Origin: Acidiphilium multivorum AIU301 | Lineage (GTDB): Bacteria > Pseudomonadota > Alphaproteobacteria > Acetobacterales > Acetobacteraceae | Length of the DNA stretch: 64,000 nt | Assembly: GCF_000202835.1 (NCBI RefSeq) | Contig: NC_015186.1 | Coordinates: 2,295,001 to 2,359,000 of the forward strand | Direction: 5' to 3' | In this document: positions 56,601 through 64,000 of the stretch, in pieces | Position numbering within the stretch: the first letter of the stretch is position 1 | Layout of the letters: the number at the start of each line of letters is the position of its first letter | Position numbers and translations under genes: made by a program | The notes under the pieces: generated by a model | Database searches by the model: none | What the model was told of the DNA's origin: nothing | Seen by the model: the letters and a program-made list of their open reading frames with translations, nothing else

Positions 56601-57032
56601 ATGCAGGATGTGCGCGAAGCGCTCATGCAGGGGCGCAACTCGACAGGCGGGACGGTCCGCCGGCCCTTGTCACCCCATCTGCAAGTCTATCGCCCCCAGA
56701 TCACCTCGACCCTGTCGATCCTGCACCGGATCACCGGCGTCGCGCTGTCGGCCGGGGCGGTGCTGCTTTCGCTCTGGCTGGCGGCGGCGGCGACCTCGTC
56801 GGGCGCGTTCTCGGTGGCGCAGGCGATCGTCGGCTCGATTCTCGGGATGATCGTGCTGTTCGGCTTCACCTTCGCCCTGTTCTACCACTTCTGCAACGGC
56901 ATCCGGCACCTGCTGTGGGATGCCGGGGTCGGCTTCGAGCTGCCGAGCGTGCATCGCTCCGGCGTGGCGGTGGTGGTGGCGGCCGGCGGGCTGACCGTGC
57001 TGGTCTGGCTGGTCGGGCTGGTGCTGCTGTGA
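56601..57032 (+). CDS. sdhC: Succinate dehydrogenase cytochrome b556 subunit
   Basis: Membrane anchor of respiratory complex II, 143 residues from ATG 56601 (GTG 56589, GTG 56592 and ATG 56625 are alternatives). Signature RPLSPHLQVYRPQITSTLSILHRITG with the quinone-site Ser/Arg, and the heme His in FALFYHFCNGIRHLLWDAG. Three membrane helices. First gene of sdhCDAB. Confidence 0.95.
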   Translation: MQDVREALMQGRNSTGGTVRRPLSPHLQVYRPQITSTLSILHRITGVALSAGAVLLSLWLAAAATSSGAFSVAQAIVGSILGMIVLFGFTFALFYHFCNGIRHLLWDAGVGFELPSVHRSGVAVVVAAGGLTVLVWLVGLVLL

Positions 57033-57055
57033 GCGCGGCGGGGGGAGACAAGTCG

Positions 57056-57433
57056 ATGAGGATCATGCGTTCGGCACTCGGCCGCGCCCGCGGCATGGGG
57101 GCCGCGAAATCGGGCGTGCATCACTGGTGGGCGCAGCGGCTGACCGCGCTGGCGCTGCTGCCGCTCGCGCTCTACGCCGTGCTGTCGGTGCTGCTGCTGG
57201 AGGGCGCGAGCCAGGCCGAGATGCTGCGCTACATGGCCGAGCCGTGGAACGGGGTGCTGTTCCTCGCCCTCGTGATCGCGCTGTTCTATCACCTGCAGCT
57301 GGGTTTGCAGGTGGTGATCGAGGACTACATCCGCTCCGAGGGCAAGCGGCTCGCGGTCATGCTCGCGATGCGGGCGACGGCCGGGTTCTTCGGGCTGCTG
57401 GCCATCATCTCGGTCCTGAAACTGTCCTTCTGA
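57056..57433 (+). CDS. sdhD: Succinate dehydrogenase hydrophobic membrane anchor subunit
   Basis: Second anchor of complex II, 125 residues, starting ATG 57056 behind GGGGGAGACAAG. It has [17 protein letters not shown] and the heme-binding His in [22 protein letters not shown], with three helices. It lies 23 bases after sdhC and 25 before sdhA. Confidence 0.93.
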   Translation: MRIMRSALGRARGMGAAKSGVHHWWAQRLTALALLPLALYAVLSVLLLEGASQAEMLRYMAEPWNGVLFLALVIALFYHLQLGLQVVIEDYIRSEGKRLAVMLAMRATAGFFGLLAIISVLKLSF

Positions 57434-57458
57434 TCCGCCGCCTGGGGAAATCACCGTC

Positions 57459-59270
57459 ATGAACGCAATGTCGAAGCCGTCGCTCGGCGCCTACACGATC
57501 ATCGACCATACCTATGACGTCATCGTCGTCGGCGCCGGCGGGTCCGGCCTGCGGGCGACGCTCGGCATGGGCCAGGCCGGGCTGAAGACCGCCTGCATCA
57601 GCAAGGTGTTCCCGACCCGCAGCCATACCGTGGCCGCACAGGGCGGCATCGGCGCCGCACTCGGCAACATGGAGCCGGACGACTGGCGCTGGCACATGTA
57701 TGACACCGTCAAGGGCTCGGACTGGCTCGGTGATCAGGACGCCATCGAATACATGTGCCGCGAGGCGATTCCGGCGATTCACGAGCTGGAGCATTTCGGC
57801 GTGCCGTTCAGCCGCACCGAGGACGGCAAGATCTACCAGCGGCCGTTCGGCGGGCACATGAAGGATTTCGGCCAGGCGCCGGTGCGCCGCGCCTGCGCCG
57901 CCGCCGACCGCACCGGCCACGCCATCCTGCACACGCTGTACCAGCAGAGCCTGAAGGCGGATGTGGAGTTCTTCGTCGAGTATTTCGCGACCGACCTCAT
58001 CATGGACGACGAGGGCGCGTGCCGCGGGGTGATGGCCTGGTGCCTGGAGGACGGGACGATCCACCGCTTCCGCGCGCAGCTGGTGGTGCTGGCGACCGGC
58101 GGCTATGGCCGCGCCTATCTCTCCTGCACCTCGGCGCATACCTGCACCGGCGATGGCGGCGGCATGGCGCTGCGCGCCGGGCTGCCGATGCAGGACATGG
58201 AGTTCGTGCAGTTCCACCCGACGGGCATTTTCCCGGCCGGCTGCCTGATCACCGAGGGCGCGCGCGGCGAGGGCGGATACCTGACCAACGCCGAGGGCGA
58301 GCGCTTCATGGAGCGCTATGCGCCGACGGCGAAGGACCTCGCCTCGCGCGACGTGGTCTCGCGCTCGATGACGATCGAGATCATGGAAGGGCGCGGCTGC
58401 GGGCCGAACAAGGACCATATCCTGCTGCACCTCGAAGGGCTGAAGCCGGAGCAGCTGCATGAGCGGCTGCCGGGGATTTCGGAGACGGCGCGGGTGTTCG
58501 CGGGCGTGGACGTGACCAAGGCGCCGATCCCGGTGCTGCCGACCGTGCATTACAACATGGGCGGCATTCCGACGAATTATCGCGCCGAGGTGCTGCGGCC
58601 GACCAGGGACAATCCGGACGCGATCGTGCCGGGGCTGATGGCGGTGGGCGAGGCGGCGTGCGTTTCGGTGCACGGCGCGAACCGGCTCGGCACCAACTCG
58701 CTGCTCGACCTCGTGGTGTTCGGCCGGGCGGCGGCGCACCAGGCGGCGAAGGTGGTCACGCCGGGCGCGAGCCAGCCCGCCCTGCCCGCCCGCGCCGGCG
58801 AGGCCTCGCTCGACCGGCTGGACGCGACGCGCCACGCCAAGGGCGGCACCACCGTCGCCGCACTCCGCGACCAGATGCAGCGGACGATGCAGAACCACGC
58901 CGCGGTGTTCCGCAACTCCAAGACGCTGAAGGAAGGTGTCGCGAAGATGTCCGGCCTGTGGCAGGGGCTGAAGGACATCTCGGTGTCCGATCGCGGGCTG
59001 ATCTGGAATTCCGACCTGATGGAGGCGCTCGAGCTGCACAACCTGATGGGCAACGCGATCACCACCATGGCCTCGGCCGAGGCGCGGCACGAGAGCCGCG
59101 GGGCGCACGCGCATGACGACTTCCCCGAGCGCGACGACGCCGAGTGGATGAAGCATTCGCTCGCCCATTGCACGGATGAAGGCGAGGTGGCGCTCGACTA
59201 CCGCCCGGTGCGGATGCAGACGCTGACCAACGACGTTTCGGTGTTCCCGCCGAAGAAGCGCGTCTACTGA
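57459..59270 (+). CDS. sdhA: Succinate dehydrogenase flavoprotein subunit
   Basis: FAD-carrying catalytic subunit, 603 residues. FAD motif [17 protein letters not shown], the covalent-flavin motif [17 protein letters not shown] with its histidine, the succinate site [11 protein letters not shown] and [28 protein letters not shown], and the C-terminal MKHSLAHCT and [11 protein letters not shown]. Start ATG 57459. Full length. Confidence 0.97.
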   Translation: MNAMSKPSLGAYTIIDHTYDVIVVGAGGSGLRATLGMGQAGLKTACISKVFPTRSHTVAAQGGIGAALGNMEPDDWRWHMYDTVKGSDWLGDQDAIEYMCREAIPAIHELEHFGVPFSRTEDGKIYQRPFGGHMKDFGQAPVRRACAAADRTGHAILHTLYQQSLKADVEFFVEYFATDLIMDDEGACRGVMAWCLEDGTIHRFRAQLVVLATGGYGRAYLSCTSAHTCTGDGGGMALRAGLPMQDMEFVQFHPTGIFPAGCLITEGARGEGGYLTNAEGERFMERYAPTAKDLASRDVVSRSMTIEIMEGRGCGPNKDHILLHLEGLKPEQLHERLPGISETARVFAGVDVTKAPIPVLPTVHYNMGGIPTNYRAEVLRPTRDNPDAIVPGLMAVGEAACVSVHGANRLGTNSLLDLVVFGRAAAHQAAKVVTPGASQPALPARAGEASLDRLDATRHAKGGTTVAALRDQMQRTMQNHAAVFRNSKTLKEGVAKMSGLWQGLKDISVSDRGLIWNSDLMEALELHNLMGNAITTMASAEARHESRGAHAHDDFPERDDAEWMKHSLAHCTDEGEVALDYRPVRMQTLTNDVSVFPPKKRVY

Positions 59271-59286
59271 GAAAGGGTTTCGAACC

Positions 59287-60069
59287 ATGGCCGAACTGAC
59301 CCTCCCGAAGAACAGCCGCGTGACCCAGGGCAAGACCTACAAGGCCGAGCCGGGGGCGACCCGGGTGAAGAGCTTCAAGGTGTATCGCTGGAACCCCGAC
59401 GAGGACGCCAATCCTCGCGCCGACACCTATGAGATCGACCTCGACAAGTGCGGGCCGATGGTGCTGGACGCGCTGATCAAGATCAAGAACGAGATCGACC
59501 CCACCCTCACCTTCCGCCGCTCCTGCCGCGAGGGGATCTGCGGCTCCTGCGCGATGAACATCGACGGGACCAACACGCTCGCCTGCCTCAAGCCGATCGA
59601 GGAGGTGAAGGAGGCGGTGAACATCAACCCGCTGCCGCACATGCCGGTGGTCAAGGACCTCGTGCCGGATCTCAACCAGGCCTATGCGCAGTATCGCTCG
59701 ATCGAGCCGTGGCTGCAGGCCGAGACGCCGCCGCCGCCGGATGGCGAGCGCAAGCAGAGCGTGGAGGAACGCGCGGAGCTGGACGGGCTGTGGGAGTGCA
59801 TCCTGTGCTTCTGCTGCACGACCTCCTGCCCGTCCTACTGGTGGAACGGCGACCGCTATCTCGGCCCGGCCGTTCTGATGGCGGCGTATCGGTGGATCGC
59901 GGATTCGCGCGACGAGGCGACCGGCAAGCGGCTCGACGCGCTGGAAGATCCGTTCAAGCTCTATCGCTGCCACACGATCATGAACTGCACGCAGACCTGC
60001 CCGAAGGGGCTGAACCCGGCGAAGGCGATCGGCAAGATCAAGCAGATGATGGTCGAACGCCAGGGGTAA
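59287..60069 (+). CDS. sdhB: Succinate dehydrogenase iron-sulfur subunit
   Basis: Electron-transfer subunit of 260 residues. The 2Fe-2S cysteines are in [21 protein letters not shown]; the 4Fe-4S and 3Fe-4S sets in [16 protein letters not shown] and [21 protein letters not shown]. Start ATG 59287, 16 bases after sdhA. A terminator follows. Confidence 0.97.
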   Translation: MAELTLPKNSRVTQGKTYKAEPGATRVKSFKVYRWNPDEDANPRADTYEIDLDKCGPMVLDALIKIKNEIDPTLTFRRSCREGICGSCAMNIDGTNTLACLKPIEEVKEAVNINPLPHMPVVKDLVPDLNQAYAQYRSIEPWLQAETPPPPDGERKQSVEERAELDGLWECILCFCCTTSCPSYWWNGDRYLGPAVLMAAYRWIADSRDEATGKRLDALEDPFKLYRCHTIMNCTQTCPKGLNPAKAIGKIKQMMVERQG

Positions 60070-60094
60070 TCTCCGGCGGGCGTTCGGATGCGGG

Positions 60095-60125
60095 AAGGGC
60101 CGGCGGGTTGCGCCGGCCCTTTTTT
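60095..60125 (+). terminator. Rho-independent terminator of sdhCDAB
   Basis: GGGCCGGCG, loop GGTTG, CGCCGGCCC, then TTTTTT. A textbook intrinsic terminator 27 bases past the sdhB stop. The A pair on the left and the T-run also allow some function for the convergent chv unit. Confidence 0.93.
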
Positions 60126-60138
60126 CATGGCCGGGCGG

Positions 60139-60687
60139 TCAGCTTCGTTTGCGTTTCGGTGGCTGGTAGTTGATCGAATTCGGGTCGTGGATGGCGGCGA
60201 TTTCCCATTCCGAGGGCAGCGAATCGGGGTCGAGCCAGCGGCTGCGGCGGAAATCGCGCCGCATCAGCAGGAAGAACGGCGCGGTCAGCAGGAAAATGAC
60301 CAGGCCGATGACGGCGCCGAAGGCGCGGGCGAACGGATAGACCGCCAGTTCGGCGATGAAGATGACCGCGAGCACGGCATAGGCCGCGACCACGAGGCGG
60401 GCGAAGACGTGCCACAGGCGGATCATCACCAGCTTGCCGGAATTGAGCGCCCAGGCCATGAGTACGCCGGCGGCGATCAGCGGAAAGAACATGATCTTGC
60501 CGTAGTGGAAATAGGTGGCGGGGGAGGCGTTGCACCAGACCGTCCAGGCATCCAGGGCGGCGATCGCGATGGCGAGGAACCCGGGGATCGGGACGCCGGC
60601 CCATCTGGCGTTCGCCGGGATCCCGAAGGGGCGGTTGCCGGGGCGTTCGGTGGTCGGCACGGAGGCATGACGGTGCTTCCCGGTCAT
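60139..60687 (-). CDS. Membrane protein of unknown function coupled to chvG
   Basis: Not recognised. The 182-residue protein has a polar N-terminus (about 30 residues), then about four hydrophobic segments (IPGFLAIAIAALDAWTVW, IMFFPLIAAGVLMAWAL, LVVAAYAVLAVIFIAELAVY, AVIGLVIFLLTAPFFLLM), and a soluble C-terminus ending in PPKRKRS. Start ATG 60687 overlaps the chvG stop by four bases, so it is in the chvI-chvG operon, in the place where many alphaproteobacteria have an HPr kinase gene. A role linked to envelope or acid sensing is possible, inferred only from position. Confidence 0.8.
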   Translation of the reverse strand: MTGKHRHASVPTTERPGNRPFGIPANARWAGVPIPGFLAIAIAALDAWTVWCNASPATYFHYGKIMFFPLIAAGVLMAWALNSGKLVMIRLWHVFARLVVAAYAVLAVIFIAELAVYPFARAFGAVIGLVIFLLTAPFFLLMRRDFRRSRWLDPDSLPSEWEIAAIHDPNSINYQPPKRKRS

Positions 60688-62329
60688 CCGCGCGGCAGGC
60701 GGATGACGAAGCGGGCGCCGATGACCGCGCCCTCGGGGTCGCGGCGGTTCTCGGCGGTGATGCGGCCCTGATGGGCCTCGACGATCTGCCGGGAGATCGA
60801 CAGGCCGAGGCCGGAATGGTTGCCGAAGCCCTCGCTCTGCGGGCGCTCGGAGTAGAAGCGGTCGAACACGTGGTCGAGCTTGGCGTCGGGGATGCCGGGG
60901 CCCTCGTCCTCGACGGCGAGTTCGACGATGCTGCCGGTGACGCGGCCGCGCAGCCAGATCTTGCCGCGCTGCGGGCTGAAGGAGATCGCGTTGCCGATCA
61001 GGTTGCGCAGGACCTGGACCAGCCTTCCCTCGGCGCCGCGGACGACGAGGCCGGTCTTCGGCGCGTCGAGCACCATCACCGGCGCGTCGCCCTCGCGGGT
61101 GGACTGGTGGATCTCGGCGAGGGCGGCGAGGATGGGGGCGAGGTCGACCGGCTCCAGCGCGGTGCGCGACATTTCGGAATCGAGGCGCGAGGAATCGCTG
61201 ATGTCGGAGATCAGCCGGTCGAGCCGGCGGACGTCCTGCGAGATGATGTCGAACAGGCGGGCGGCGCGGGCGGGATCGTCCGTCCGGCGGACGGTCTCGA
61301 CGGCGGAGCGGATCGAGGAGAGCGGGTTCTTGATCTCGTGCGCGACATCGGCGGCGAAGCGCTCGATCGCGTCCATCCGCGCCCAGAGGGCGTGGGCGGA
61401 TTCCTCGAGGGCGCGGGCGAGGACGCCGATCTCGTCGTCGCGGGCGGCGATCGGCGGGGGCACCGGCTCGGTCATCGCGCCGCGGCCCTCGCGCAGGCGG
61501 CCGGCCGAGGCGGCGAGGCGGAGCAGCGGCGTCGCGATGGTGCGGGCGAGATAGACCGAAAGCAGCACGGTGAGCACCAGGGCGAGCACGAACAGGCCGA
61601 GGATCGATACCCGCACGGCGAAGACCGCGCGGTCGACCTCGGTCGCCTCGCGGGTGAGGAGCACGGCGCCGACCGTGTTCTTGGCGCGGACGATGGGTTC
61701 GGAGACGGTGATCAGCAGCCGGCCATCGGCGGCGCGGCGGATGAAGGGCGGCGCCGCGTGCGAGGGCTTGGCGCCGGTGAGCTTCAGCACCTCGCGCACG
61801 CTGGGCTGCCAGCCGAGGCCGGAGCCGCCCTTGCCGTCCTGCCCGGAGGTGACCTCGGAACTCGGCAGGAAGGCGACGAACTGGTCGTAGAGGAAGCTGA
61901 CGGCGCGGGCGAAGTCGCCGCGCGGCTGCACCGGCGGCAGCGGCTCGGTCACGATCGCCCCGCCCGGCCCCTGGCGGATGCGCGAATTGGCGATCACCCG
62001 TCCATCCGCCCCGTAGACCAGGGCCTGGGCGTTCGGCGTCGGCTCGGTCAGGCGGTAGAGCAGCGGGCGGGCGAGGTCCGGCTTCAGCGAGGGCTGGTCC
62101 GACGCGTTGGACTGCACCGCCGATTCGGCGAGCGCGCCGGCATAGATCCGCGCCTGCTCGCGCAGCGCGGTGACCTCGGCGGTGAGCAGGCCGTGCTGGT
62201 ACTGGTCGAGATAGAGCAGCGCCGCGACGATGAGGGCGAGCGGCAGGGCGTTGACCAGCAGGATGCGCCGCAGCAGCGGCGAGACCCGCCGCCAGCCGCG
62301 CCCGCCGGCGGGAAAGGAGGCCGCCGCGG

Positions 62330-62333
<4 letters not shown>
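60684..62333 (-). CDS. chvG: Sensor histidine kinase ChvG/ExoS-like
   Basis: Two-component kinase of 549 residues. It has an N-terminal membrane helix ([21 protein letters not shown]), a periplasmic sensor region (about 45-250) with the PSSEV-like stimulus-sensing segments, a second helix ([21 protein letters not shown]), a HAMP domain ([21 protein letters not shown]), the phospho-acceptor His in [21 protein letters not shown], and the ATPase motifs [12 protein letters not shown] (N box), EDEGPGIPD and [10 protein letters not shown]. It responds to acid or envelope stress in relatives. Start ATG 62333 overlaps chvI by four bases. Confidence 0.93.
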
Positions 62334-63031
<698 letters not shown>

Positions 63032-63088
63032 GGGTTTTGCCTTGCAGCCGTCTTTCGTCGCAGTATCCGGATCTGACGTGACGGGAAT

Positions 63089-63808
63089 ATGGCGCCGATG
63101 CAAGAGCCCAGGGACATCCAGAACGACATCCACCGCGAGGCGCGGCTGCTGCTGCGGGCGGCGCGGGTGGGCAGCCTCGCGGTGATCGAGGACGAGTATC
63201 CGGCGATCGCCCTCGTCACCCCGGCGGTGACGCCGGAGGGCGACGTGGTGGTGCTGCTCTCGCAGCTTTCGGCACATACCAGGGCGCTGGACCGCGATCC
63301 GCGCTGCGCGCTGATGGTCAGCGGGCCGCCGGCGGAGGCGAATCCGCAGACCAGCCCGCGCCTGTCGCTGGTGTGCGACGCGGCGCGCTCGGACGCGCCG
63401 GAGGACCGCGAGCGCTACCTCGCCATCCACCCCTATGCGCGCGGCTACGCGGGGTTCACGGATTTCGGGATCTACCGGCTGAGCCCGGTGGGCGCGCGGT
63501 TCGTCGGCGGATTCGCGCGGGCGGCGACGCTCGATGTCGAGCGGCTGGCGCCAAGGACGGCGGCGTTGCAGGACCAGGCGGCGTGCCGCGCGGCGATGGC
63601 GGCGGCGAATGACGGGCTCGGCGCGCGCCTCGACGAGGTGGCGGCGCGGCACGGCGGCAGCGGCAGCGGCTGGCGGATGGTGGCGCTCGACCCCGACGGG
63701 TTCGATCTCGGGCGCGAGGACATCGTGCTGCGCGTCGCCTTCGGGCGGATGTTGCGGGTTTATGAAGATGCGCTCACGAATTTGGCAGACGGCGCGACGC
63801 ATGGTTGA
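63089..63808 (+). CDS. HugZ-family heme utilisation / pyridoxamine 5'-phosphate oxidase-fold protein
   Basis: Split-barrel FMN-type protein of 239 residues. It shows [55 protein letters not shown] and the [35 protein letters not shown] stretch typical of HugZ. Members degrade heme or are inactive relatives; the C-terminal DUF2470-like domain (about 160-235, [11 protein letters not shown]) supports the HugZ group. Start ATG 63089 or 63098. Divergent from chvI by 57 bases. Confidence 0.85.
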   Translation: MAPMQEPRDIQNDIHREARLLLRAARVGSLAVIEDEYPAIALVTPAVTPEGDVVVLLSQLSAHTRALDRDPRCALMVSGPPAEANPQTSPRLSLVCDAARSDAPEDRERYLAIHPYARGYAGFTDFGIYRLSPVGARFVGGFARAATLDVERLAPRTAALQDQAACRAAMAAANDGLGARLDEVAARHGGSGSGWRMVALDPDGFDLGREDIVLRVAFGRMLRVYEDALTNLADGATHG

Positions 63809-63887
63809 GTTTCGCTGAGCGCGGTCGAATTTTCGCTTTTCGGGTTTGGAAAAACCCGTAAGGGACGGCATATAGCGAAAATCGAAC

Positions 63888-64000
63888 ATGAAGTCGAAGC
63901 CAAGAAAGACCAGAGCCGTGACGCCAAACCCGACGAATCCCGACTCCGAGGCCGCCCGACAGGCGGCCATCCTGGCCCCGGCGGGCATTGCCCGCGCCGC
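63888..64000 (+). CDS. Start of an unidentified gene, cut by the window end
   Basis: A frame from ATG 63888 runs to the end with 37 codons; it reads [19 protein letters not shown] and then an Ala-rich stretch. A GTG at 63918 is another possible start. It is too short to identify. A hairpin CGGGTTT-GGAA-AAACCCG at 63841-63858 lies just upstream. Confidence 0.4.
   Translation, partial: MKSKPRKTRAVTPNPTNPDSEAARQAAILAPAGIARA

Noticed and set aside
63841-63858. Terminator after the HugZ-like gene
   Set aside because: CGGGTTT-GGAA-AAACCCG forms a short stem but is followed by TAAGGG, not a T-run.

Overview
This is a GC-rich bacterial chromosome segment of about 64 kb, densely coded. I found no phage, insertion sequence, CRISPR array, tRNA or rRNA. 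The gene content fits an alphaproteobacterium, most likely an acetic-acid-bacteria relative (Acetobacteraceae, for example an Acidiphilium-like organism). The evidence is a hopanoid tailoring cluster with dxs and ispH, ChvG/ChvI, a CtrA-like regulator, pgsA next to moaD/moaE, and a plant-type glutamate-cysteine ligase. The genus is inference, not demonstrated.

Layout. 0-5.1 kb: the 5' part of clpB (leftward, with a good RpoH-type promoter), then a MOSC protein, pgsA, mobB, a lipoprotein, moaD and moaE. 5.1-6.2 kb: an AT-rich promoter region and a CtrA-like regulator whose receiver domain has lost its phosphorylation residues. 6.2-14.8 kb: hopanoid and isoprenoid genes (hpnH, ispH leftward; dxs, hpnM, hpnI, hpnJ, hpnK rightward). 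14.9-16.6 kb: a lower-GC, Gly/Asn/Thr-rich surface or secreted protein. 16.7-19.2 kb: a nitric-oxide response locus (group III truncated globin, RIC repair protein, ferredoxin, HemJ) divergent from nsrR, with an NsrR-like palindrome between. 19.4-21.1 kb: a DbpA-like RNA helicase. 21.2-26.2 kb: pobA-pcaH-pcaG-pcaF-pcaI-pcaJ for 4-hydroxybenzoate and protocatechuate. 26.5-28.7 kb: katG with an OxyR-like box.

28.7-45.3 kb is a sugar and sugar-acid region: a FrcBCA/RbsABC-type ABC transporter, an SDR plus amidohydrolase pair, kdgK, uxuA, uxuB, a second SDR, a GntR/FCD regulator, uxaA, and a Liv-type ABC transporter with a fused permease-ATPase. A motif containing ACCGGTATA occurs in front of the SDR-uxuB-uxuA-kdgK operon and its divergent regulator, in front of uxaA, and in front of livK. 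This suggests one regulon. 45.3-49.5 kb: biotin genes bioF-bioD leftward and bioB-bioA rightward. 49.5-56.5 kb: a hypothetical protein, a VIT1/CCC1-type metal transporter, a PEP-CTERM protein, cytochrome b561, gshA, rsmE, ubiA and an ETF-beta-type lysine methyltransferase. 56.6-60.1 kb: sdhCDAB with a textbook terminator. 60.1-64 kb: a membrane protein, chvG and chvI leftward, then a HugZ-like protein and the start of an unidentified gene.

Most of the window is ordinary metabolism. The observations most worth a second look are the phosphorylation-dead CtrA paralogue, the shared sugar-acid operator that also sits before the Liv transporter, and a change of GC-skew sign near 45-46.5 kb that does not follow gene orientation.
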